DNA of 64,000 bases from Trichoplax adhaerens (taxonomy: Eukaryota; Placozoa; Uniplacotomia; Trichoplacea; Trichoplacidae): assembly GCF_000150275.1 (NCBI RefSeq), contig NW_002060945.1:8205650-8269649 (forward strand), written 5' to 3'. Below are positions 50,566-61,763 of the stretch, piece after piece. Every line of letters begins with the position of its first letter. The stretch's first letter is position 1. The notes under the pieces are model-generated. The model worked only from the letters and a program-made list of their open reading frames with translations, was not told where the DNA came from and made no database searches. Both the position numbers and the translations under genes were made by a program.

Positions 50566-53500
50566 ATGGAGAGCACAGGTACTGTTGCGTTTCTAAAGAT
50601 TTAATTTATAATCTTTTGGCAACATATTTATAAAAAAGAGGATACAGATAGTTCATAAATTGCTCTTTGATACTGGAAAAAGGGTAAAGTAGTAATACCG
50701 ATTCACTGCTAGTACCATAAGCTGCTGCTCTAGATGCTCTTAAATTGCTCTTCGTAGAAACTGTTATACAGATTAAATTTTCAGCCTAATGCTACTTTGA
50801 TCTTATCGCAAATACTAACCGATTACTATCACTACTTGTTTATACAAAAAATTACTATATTATCAGTACATTCATGTAAAGTTGTACGAGAGAGACATTT
50901 TAGTAAATAATAAGCATATAGGTATAGAATCCAATACTAAATATAGCCAAGAATCAAAATTGAAAGGTTGTGAGAGAATAGTCCAAGCTGTGCTTTAGAT
51001 TGTGAGACGATACTAGTGTCTCCTATATTTGTAGATGATATTTTAAGGCACGTACTGGATCTATCCTACTGCAATGCTTGCTTGTATTGCAACACTGATA
51101 TCTTAATAGATTCTATTGGGTTATTTGGAATTTGAAAGATTTACTGTCGCGATTTCATTAAAGTACTTGCTATAACATTTTTGAGACACTATTACAACAT
51201 AAAAATTTACTAAATTAGCTCTGTAGCGTTCAAAATTATTTTGATTACCTACACAAGTAGATATAGAATAAATAATACTACTTCATGATATCATTTATGA
51301 ATAGATAAAGGTCAGAAATCCTATATTTTGATATTATCTAGTATTGAATGTTTTTTAAATGTCAAACCCACTGTGAATGCGAGGATAGTGCATATGATAA
51401 ATGCAAAAGTAACTTCTCAAAAAGGCAAAAAAGAAACTTAGACTAAAAGCTTATTCTGAGATGCGAATACAGCAAACTTTAATAAAGACTAATATAACTT
51501 TATGCTGCTATAATAATTTCATTAGTTATATAAGAATAAAATATAGTATATAAGATAACAGGCAATTTTAAGGAAGGTTAATTTTAAAATTTTCCCTTAC
51601 AGCCATTATTGCATAAAGCTGTATTGTTTTTCCAGTTTCAGATTTACGCTTACCGATCGTAGTTGCATTTGTACCATACTAGACTCTGTAGTTGATAATT
51701 GTAGATAAAACGCCCTTATAGCTAGATTAGGATTACACTATTAATTTAGTGACATTAAGTAATTAAGGGCAGTTTGCAAAATGACAGATTTCGCATACGG
51801 TCTCGTTCATATTAAAGGAATAGTAATACTCTTCAAAAATTAATATCAGTAGTGCATGTTAAGTAGCTGTGAAGTTATGCAGATATAAAATGCTCCGTAT
51901 ATTCAGTTGTAAGTAATTCAGTTTTGTATTTTATTTTTTGCTTATTAGATTGATGGAGACATTATCAACGTGTCTCCTTCTGATTTATACGCATATTGCA
52001 CTCATTGCTCGCTGTATCTTCGTGTATTTATTGATTCTTATTAGTTTAATAGGCATTTTCTTATAAATTACGTAAGTTCAACGTAATGACACCGCAGTTG
52101 TAGTAGAAAAGATCATTTTATTATTTCTCTTTAAATCCCTAAAATACGTTAGGAAATCTACAATCTTCTACTTATGGTTTATTCCAAACTTTAATAAATT
52201 ACCATAAATTTCGTTACCGGTATAGATGTTATTATAATTAATTAATAGTATTAGAAATGTAGTAAAATTGGATCCTAAGCTTTAATCAGGTACTGTTGCG
52301 ATTATGACTTGGTAAATTTTTATGCATGATTAATTGATTTAAAATTATTCAAATAGTCAACATTCGTATGGTGTGTTATTCGGTTTTACACGATATATTC
52401 GTAAATCTCGATCGTACAATAAAAAAGGAAGATTCTAAGTTTCCTCTATCTGATCTAATAGTCCAATCACTCCTAAGTGAACTGGAAGCAGCAAATGATA
52501 TCAAAGCAATTTTCGATCTTGCAGAAAAGCTGAACTTAGACGATGTCGATGGAGATGATATTTTACTATTAAAAATTCAAGTTAGGGAACACATATTCAA
52601 ACTACAACCTAGTACGGATCAAACCACATTCTCTGACGTGAGTAATACAATCTTTGTATACTAAATTATGAAGACAATCATTAGCATACTACATAGCTTA
52701 AATAAATGTTTTACTTCGAACATGTTTGGAATGATACATCCAATATTTACAAAGTCAGTTATATTAGCATTTATTATGATATACAAAATAAAAAATGAAA
52801 GGTTAAAGTACTTTAAACCAAGTAAAATGCAATCCAAGACATAATTCTGATAATGTAAAGCCATTAAGTATATATATCTTATGTAGCAGATCTATCGTAT
52901 TATCGTTCTGATAGATGTCAAAATATAGGATATAATTACGAAATAAAATAAGTCATAGCCGATCGGAAGCGTTATTAATTTCATTTTAAATAAATAAAAG
53001 AAATTCCGCTAAAGAATTTATTAACTGAATAATCTTAAAAATGATCGGATATACCTGGAGTATTTTCTATGAGTACTTTAATACCCTAAAATTATTGAGG
53101 CTTTAATCTTTAGAATTAGTACAATATTGTCAGCTATTTGTTGTGTTATATATGTAATCAGACTAAATATGATACGCTAAGGCCTATGATTTACTACTGC
53201 AGTAAAATACATCAGTTTTCCAGATACTGTATAGAAAAATTCAAACGAAAATGATACTTGCCTATAAACTGTACAAATAAATTTAACAATACTTATCGTA
53301 GCAGCGACTACACTTATGAAGGTGATTAAACGGATCTTTGAGTGATCATAATTGTTAAACATACATTAATCTTTTATCGCCTTGCCAGTCTTATATCTAA
53401 TATGATTTTAAAGCAAGTATTTAATTAGTAGCCATCAGATATATGATGTACAAAGACTTTGTTACTCATCCAAGATGATGTTTAAACTTTCACGCTACCA

Positions 53501-56500
53501 ACTATTGCCTATTCTGCCTCATTAACTTCTTATAAGAAGTTGAGAAATTAAATAGTAGAACCATTAATACTGAAGAAACGAGAAATATTCTATCTAATCT
53601 TTACAAAGATACGAAATCTCTAGCAGAAAAATTTGATAAATCCCTTGACAGCGAAACAGATTACCCTCAGAAGACAAACGTGGAGAAAATGCAATGTGAT
53701 GAGTCGTCGTTGCTAGAAGAATTTAGGTATCCAATTCTTGTTATAGGTAGCATTTGTTTTACCTAACCGTCTCTGATAATTTTACAACATTAAAGATCTA
53801 TTTAGAGATGCTTTTGCAGTAGAATGTAAACTGGTATTTTAATTATGCCTTTATACCATAGAGTAATCATATCTTTATTTAAATTGCTAACACCGTATTC
53901 AACGAAAATTTTAATGGACTTCTAATCATATTTTAGGTGAAACTAGTGCTGGAAAATCCTCCTTTCTAAACTATCTACTTGGCATTGACATATTATCAGT
54001 TCATACGTTAAGTTGTACTAACAAAATATGTGAGTTAACGTATGGCAAGGAACCTCAAATTAAAATTATAGATACCTCGGATGGTAGACTTATCAAATCC
54101 AAAATTTGGACATCAGAAAATGAGCAAACTGCTATTCAAGAAATTCGATCGATAATTACAGAAGCAGGCCTCATTAAAGACTCCGGTACGGATAATCGAA
54201 TTCAAGTTAATGAGATTAGCATCAATTTGTTAATTAGAATATATTGGCCATCTGAAATTTTGAAGGTAACATGAAAGTAATCTAATGACTTGAATTTGAA
54301 TATATAGAATCGTACTCCATACCTACATCCCTTTTAATCATGAGTCGTTTATCTACCTAGAAAGTGATCAAATATTTGTCTTTTCAAGATTAACTATCCT
54401 TTCAGTGTAGAATTTTCAAATCTAAGATCTAATAAAATAATTAATTGTAATTTAATTTTTTCTATAATAATTACCATTATAGCATATTTAATCCTATGCA
54501 GCGATTTCTGTCTACGAAAAATACTTGTGAACAGTTATAGTTCATCACTTCCATCACTTTATATGGTCTACGGAATTGCTACTTAATTGAACAATTTTTC
54601 TGTAGGGTGGTCTACAAATTGTTGATAGTCCAGGATTTGGTGAGCAAGTAGAACTGCCACACGTTCTGAAAAACTATATCTATAAAGCTGTTAGTTACAT
54701 CTTTGTTATCAATTCTGCCAATGCTGGAGGAATTCAGGAGGAGAGGGTAAAGTATAGTCTTATCTATTGACATTAAACATAAAGAAAAACGGTTCGATAA
54801 TAGCCTACTTAATTATTGATCACAGTTTAACCCATGTAATTTTGTTTCAGCTGCAGCAAGTGTTAGTTCGAATATCTAGCACTTTAAGGCAGGAAGGGTA
54901 TCTAAATTTTAATCCATCTATGGCAATATTTATTTGCAACAAATGGGACACTGTACCTGTAGACGAGAGAAAATGTGTAAAAGATGACAGTTTGCAAAGG
55001 TTGAAACGGTGCTGACCAGGTATAATGGAATCTCAAGTAGTATTCTTATCCTGTGTTGAATTATAGAAAGCTAAGACTGCCAACTATAATGGAATATTGC
55101 CACAAGAAGCTGTGCAGCTATTTAAACTGCTTTATAATTTGATTCCAATTAGTCATAAACAAAAACTATCCAGATTATACAGGTATGCATACCCGCTTAA
55201 TCTTAAATTTTCAAAATAAATCTAAGATAATAAGCCATTCGATTTAATTTTAAATGTTATCATCTATCAGCTGTTAAATTTTCAAATGATGGACTACGTT
55301 ACTTAATTTTAAAGCTTCATCGTTGCTTTCGTTGAAGAAGTAAAAGAAACTTGTCGATACTATCTGGAGCTCATGGAAAGCGAGTTAAAGGAAAACCAAA
55401 TAAAATTACAACGGTTAGCGAAAACAACGCAATTATGCATCACAGAATTGTCTGTGGAAAAGAATAAAATAATCGACAGAATTGTTGATAAATATGTGAA
55501 ACACATTAAAAGTGCTGATATTGAAGGTTTAACCACTTGGTCAGAGGATGATTTCTCAAATGAAGAATTTGATGAAGATAATTTGAAGAAACTACAAGAG
55601 TGTGCTGCTACTAAAATTCAGGAACGATTAAATATTTATTTGCAACCTGCTGTTCAACAAATACAGAAAGATCTCTATATCGAAAAGGATTCGTTATTAG
55701 AAAAGCTCACTACTAGACTAAACAAAATCAATGATCAGGTTCAGCTCAGATTAGTTGAACAGTCTGGAAAGGAAAATAAATTGCAAACGATTCATTTCGA
55801 CTCAGATTCAAGAATTGGATATTCAAATTTCTCAGAATTGTACGGGTTCTATGATGTATGGGCTGATATGAATGCTGCCAAAAAAGTTACATTGGTTCTC
55901 ACTAGTCCAGTGTGGATGGCTCCTGTATTTATAGCCAGATCGATATACCTTATTGCGATGCTAATAAAAAGTCAAAATCATCAAGAAGAGATTCAGGAAT
56001 TTAAACAAAATAAAGCTAGAAAAATGAAAGAGTATACATTCATAGTTCTTGAACATATTAGTTCAGAAAATTTTGCTAGAAAATTTATTGTTGATACCTT
56101 TGATTCATTAGTAAATTCACTATTGATTAGCGTTAAAAAGAATATATTAGAATCATGCCAGTGTAGAGAGGAGGCTATTAAGAAAGTTTTAAAAGATAAG
56201 CGACCAGCTAAAGAACGCAGTAGACTCTATCGGCCAATTAAAAGACAAGCTGAAAATTTATTAGCAAAATTAAAGAACTTTTATTTGCAACACTTAAGTG
56301 AATCATCGATTAAATTCGAAAATCTTCATGGATTTTGCGAAGAATCCGTTCCATTATCCTTTGGATTAAAAGTAAATTTATACCGGGCGAAATTTCAAAG
56401 AAATGGTCAATTGACTCCTGCTATAATCCAAGTTCCTGTTGATAAATCCGCGCACTCAATGCATGATTTTATCAGCGATTGCCAAATTATTAAGTAAGAT

Positions 56501-57765
56501 ATGATATTCGTTACTAAGAATAATGCAGCAAAATGAAAATTAAAATTTAATGATATTGTTTGCTTACCTTGAAAAATTATTGATTGATAAACTACTGTGT
56601 AATTATAAATAATAACTTCTACCATTACGTTCTGATTGATAATTAAATTCATTATACTATTTCTGATTATAAATAAATTAATCTTAAAATAAGATCACAA
56701 GAATCGCAATATTTCGCCAAATTTCTTGGTATTTACTATACTCCATCGCCCACAATAACGCCTATTGGAATTTTTAAAAATTCAATTTTAACCCTTCAAG
56801 ACTTAATCCTAAACGATCAAACGATTGTCAGTGACACAGATAAAGATTTGACTAGATTAAAGAAGATTTATTTTATGGTTAATCAGATTATACAAGGTAT
56901 CATGTATTTACATAAAAGTAAACTAATCCATGCCCATTTGACAGCTGGAAACATATTAGTAAATTGTACTGCTAAACAATCTCACAACTATAAGTATAGT
57001 GCACTATGGATACTTCAGACATTAGCTTGTAAAGTAGTTCAAGAGTAACAACATACCAGTTTTTCTAGATATCTACCTTAATAAATTAAAAATATCTAAA
57101 TTTGGTCATGGTGCAGACAGTAATTTTTTTAGTGATTAAGATTGTCCAATGTCGACTTATATTAAGCGATCTATTATTTATTGTAATAGATTATTTTCCG
57201 AGAAGATCAACTCGAATTAAAACTGTGTCATGCAACGACAGAATCTACACTCTATCAATGCAATAATTTCGAAAAATCAACAATTCACTATTATTTGGCT
57301 CCTGAAGTCTTAAAATGTAAGTGTATACATATATATATATATAATAGCTAATTAGCTAAAGTTATAGATATATAAAAGAATCGGTAACTTTATTTATACT
57401 ATCCTAATTTCTGATATAGATCAAGTAATTTAATATGAGCAAATATTTTATCACAAACTTAGCCCATCGTATTTTATTCTATGCGATTAGATAATAGTTA
57501 TGAAGAAGCTTTAGATATTTACAGCTTAGCCATCTTATTTTGGGAGATTTGGTATTGGAAATTAATCGCTAATGCGTTCAACTGGAATATTGGTACTGAT
57601 CACGATCAAAAGATAAAAGATTTATTTGCAACAAATGAACTTGTTCCTAAGCTTCATGAAGATATGAGCAATATATGTGCCGATTCCCTAGCTATTGATC
57701 CAGAAAGGAGACCGGATATTAAATCTTGGCACCATAAGCTAGAGGAGGCGTTAAAGTCTCATTGA
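50566..57765 (+). pseudogene. B3: GTPase-pseudokinase with two in-frame stop codons
   Basis: All ten exons are present: 50566-50578 (tentative), 52462-52637, 53545-53746, 53937-54265, 54606-54746, 54851-55182, 55315-56493, 56694-56958, 57190-57316 and 57491-57765, about 1012 codons with matching phases. GETSAGKSS, DSPGFGE, NKWD, the SPVWMAPVFIA stretch and the pseudokinase (AIIQ, HAH, LCH, LAPEVL) are well kept. Exon 6 has TGA at 55013-55015, where the aligned residue is Trp, and TAG at 55064-55066. The exon 3 acceptor used by B1 is AA here; a frame-keeping AG occurs 9 nt later. If real, the stops cut the protein in the GTPase domain, so this is a recent pseudogene unless the bases are sequencing errors. 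Introns 1 (1.9 kb), 2, 4 and 9 have nothing identifiable. An alternative start in exon 2's own frame is at 52368. Confidence 0.75.
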
Positions 57766-60576
57766 TAAAATTTTTAGAGGTTTCTCTTATTAATGGGTGA
57801 TAATTTTTAAATCAATAATGTCGATTAGTTAGATATACAATTATCCGTCGATAGAGCTTCGAGGAAATCTCAGAATAAGTACTCGTCAGTATATAGGTTT
57901 ATTAATTGCAGTGACCAATAGTAATTTGAAGGTAAAGATAATACGATAATAATTATATAGAGCTGGAGACATTGCCAGATAAATGCATAGTAGAATACAA
58001 TATACAAACGATTGAATATGCTTATAGCAAGGATTGGATAAGAAATACATGTTTATAAATTATTGATGTAATGGTTATAATTAAAAATATAAAATATCGT
58101 CTATGTGTGTATTTATTCTTATCTAGAGTGAGATATTGTATTATAGAATTATTTCTTACACAAGAAAATCGCCATTATTACTCAACGTAGAAATATCAGA
58201 CATTTATCAGCAACTGCACACGATATTAAATCTGATTTCGTGAAACTGTGTTAATGTAAGCCTGCATAAGATGCTGTACAAACTGTCACAAGAAATAACA
58301 TTAATATTCTGTTATTATTATAAGATTACCATTATTAATGTAGCAAAATCTTTTAATCCCTTATGTTACAAATAGCCTCAGTGATCGTGTTTAGTGTGAT
58401 GTTTCGGAAGGTTTACGGTCCGTCATAATCGCAATTAAATTACCAGAGAAGTAGAATTTATTGGAATTAGTTTACGAAAAAACCGTGTGAGATTATAGCG
58501 TATACAACGACGTGGCTAGTCGAATAGCTATAGCAATGTAGAATGGGTAAAGTGTGCAAGCTTACCGTGCAACTAGCAGAAATAGCTTACGAAATAGATG
58601 TAGAATTAGCGCTTTTATAATATAAGAAACACAGCTCGAGGAAATTATTCATAAAACATGAATGACTATTGAGAATGGCTTAATTCTATATTAGGTTAGT
58701 TCGATGATACAATCAAGCTAGAGTATAAGAGATTTCCACAATATAAATAGTTAAATGTTGATTATACAAATAAGGATTTTTGTTACAATCTATATGAAAA
58801 TTAACTTTACTAAGAGTATAATATACCGTATTCAGAAGTATACACTACATTTAGATTTCAGGAATAATATGTTGATAGGAATAAATCGTGAATAAGACAT
58901 GTTTGAAATTGATTTTTTGCAATTACATCCCATATCTTTACAACGTCGGATTTACTATTTAAGAAAACATACCTTAGAATTCATAGCGAAATTGGCTCAT
59001 CATTGCCTAAGGTGGTACTGTATAAAAATGCAATAAGAGCAATGCATAGATATAACCTCATTATCAAGTCATTTGTAACTTTCCAGTAATTATTTTCTTG
59101 TATCAATTCAAAGCAAAATATAAATCATAATTTTAAATTTAATTATGATTTTATTTACTATGCTATGCAATAAGCACTTACATGATATCTAGTCTTAATA
59201 AAACAGTAATAAATATACATATGCAATATATGTACTTACTTCATCCCATAAATAATAAAGTAGAACTCGAATTGCCACTTACTTTCAGAATAATCAACTG
59301 TAGATTTTCTTCGCCGACTTTAAAATAGCCTAAGAAGTTTAAAAAACTTTTAGCCTCTAAACTTCTAAATTCTATAGTTACCCCAGCAATGTCAACTAGT
59401 ACTCGCATTCCTTTTAAAGTATTCCATGAAGTGATTAAAGCAGATTACAAATAAATAACAATGAGAAATTGGAGAAGATGATCATGTTGTCCAAACTCCT
59501 ATCTCAATTATCTAGATCTGTTGCAAAGAAAGAGTTTGTCTTTTCATGTCTGGAGGAGAAGAGGATGACAACCGAGGCCTTGATAAATAGAATTTCTTAT
59601 TTCGATAAAAATTATCTTTTACGCCTCCCATCAATCCTTAATATATTCGTAAAGTTGTTTATCAACAATTGCTGATCATTATCTTGTATTTCATTTTTAT
59701 GCTATTTGTGATCGAATTAATGTATTTAGGAGGATATTAGAATTCATGAAAAGGCGGTTACATTTTTCGGATTTTCTTATAAATCTTTAAATATAATTCC
59801 TACTATTCTAGGTGATCTAGTCCCACGGTAGCCTTTTCATACAGTGCGAAGTAAGCCTTATGAATGATTTGTTTATCAGCTAAATTTCTTGTTGAAATCA
59901 ATACAAATTTGACTTATCATAATTTATACGAGATTATTTCCTACAATGTTATATTCAACGAATAAAATATGCAAGTATCGGTAAAATGAAAGTTTCAATT
60001 AAAATTTTGCAGAATTATGCACGCAAGTCGAAATCATTTAAAGAATCACATACTATTATAAGGTTATAATATTGTGCACGCTTAATTGCAAACTGTAATA
60101 TCATAAGTATATCCAGCATAAAATAATGTAGTTTTTGGAACAAAATAGAGGGATTCTACTATGAAATAAAATTAAATTATTTCTTTATTGTTACAATCAC
60201 TTGCAATACATTGTAACACAGTGCACGTATAATTCGCAGAAAATAACTAAAATCATCTAGTACTTCAGGGTAAAATAATCCTCTGTATCACAAAGTAAAT
60301 TAAAGACTTTAATTTAAGATACCGGTATTACAATTACTCCGAAAGCTGTAACTGTGGTATAAACGAATTGCGCTATTCTAAAAATTATTTTCGGAGCTAT
60401 AATTTTATGGTACCCTTAAATTCTCAGAGCATAAAATTTCGTTAAAAGTGAAGTTGATACATACAGTAGGTGTCAGTAAATTAATCAGGAAAATATTAGT
60501 GCAATAAAACATAATGGATTTCATTTACCGTAGAAATACTAATAAAACGTAATTCGCTTTAGCTATATAATACTGG
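57766..60576. other. Spacer right of B3
   Basis: No GTPase exon. 58500-59020 holds inverted pieces of B flanks: GTGTGCAAGCTTACC is the reverse of 28460-28480 type sequence, and CATTGCCTAAGG is the reverse of the 49605 block. 59260-59680 contains a possible coding exon on the minus strand and an unsupported plus-strand ORF (59469-59675). The rest is unassigned. Confidence 0.45.
59283..59408 (-). CDS. Possible first exon of an unrecognised gene
   Basis: On the minus strand an ATG at 59408 opens 42 codons of balanced composition (MRVLVDIAGVTIEF...) running to a good donor (AAA then GTAAGT, phase 0). The peptide resembles nothing I recognise and no following exon was identified. It could equally be chance in a short window. 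Confidence 0.2.
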
Positions 60577-61757
60577 TATAAAATCCGATCACGAAAATTC
60601 AGAACTTTATTAGATCTAATACAAAGGTTAGCTACACACGTCGCTACTCTAGCTGAATACAACTACTGAAAGACTCCCAGAAAGAAAAATCAGATAATCT
60701 AATATCACTTACTTTTATACTCTCCATAATCTTCGCAGCTAAAATCAATATAGCAATATTTCACCTTATAAACATAAACAAATTATTATTAGTAATAACA
60801 TTTTACAGCGGACCATCATTAATCCAATATAGAAACGATTACAGTAATTGCGTAGACATTATTCCTACCACTCAAAGTACAATGATCTAATCATTTCCTA
60901 ATCTATAATTTACCGTTCTATTTTTACCTCTGACTCTATTATTAGCTGTCACAAAACAACTTTCGTGATGGAACCTAAACTAGTCTATCTACTCTATTCA
61001 ATCTCCCGACTAACTTCAGAATATACTCTATAAGGAGCTAATCAATTCCAGTATTAGAGAGCTGAGTCAATCGATAGGGTTTAGGTTAATCAAACTTTAT
61101 TTATTACTAGCTATTAAAGCAAAGCACCAATGTACTCTACATCATCTTCAGTGGAACTGAAGATAAAACTAATTAACATTTCTTGTATAATTTTTCTAAT
61201 CTTATACAAATGCACCGGTGCTAACCAGTATTAACATTAACAATATCATAGAAAGTCATGCACAATTTATCAGAGGTTTAGTATAGACTAGACCAAGTGT
61301 TAATGTTGTTAAGTATCACTAATAAATATTAATTAGCAACTATGAATAATTATAACACCTTTACATCATATGTTCGCTATCGTTATTTACTATCATACTA
61401 ATCAATATTATGAAGATATAGCTTAACTCAAGACGTAAATAATAATAATTATCTAACATTTAAGATTATTGTCTGCCAAAACTCGCGCTTAACAATTATT
61501 AATGATCAATATTTTTGATCACATAACTCTAATTGTAACTTAATTCTAAAACTAGAACGAGGAACTTAGCTCCGTAACAGTGGCTCAACACCCCCACTGT
61601 ATACAGTCATCCGTACTCTAACATAGAATCTATCATTACAGTCTATAATTATATGCTACTAAATATACCATAAGATATATATATAGAAACGATACCACCA
61701 TACATTATACTAAACATGGCTAATAATCTACAATCACAATACTAAGTTACTTTACAA
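60577..61757 (+). repeat. Repeat R3, copy 2 (long form)
   Basis: The ends match the short copy at 15274-15612: ATAAAATCCGATC at the left, and CTAAACATGGCTAAT then AAGTTACTTTACAA at the right. It has about 800 extra internal bases without an ORF. The right end lies 6 bp from the A5 stop codon, so the element forms the whole visible 3' flank of that gene. Confidence 0.6.
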
Positions 61758-61763
61758 ATACAT

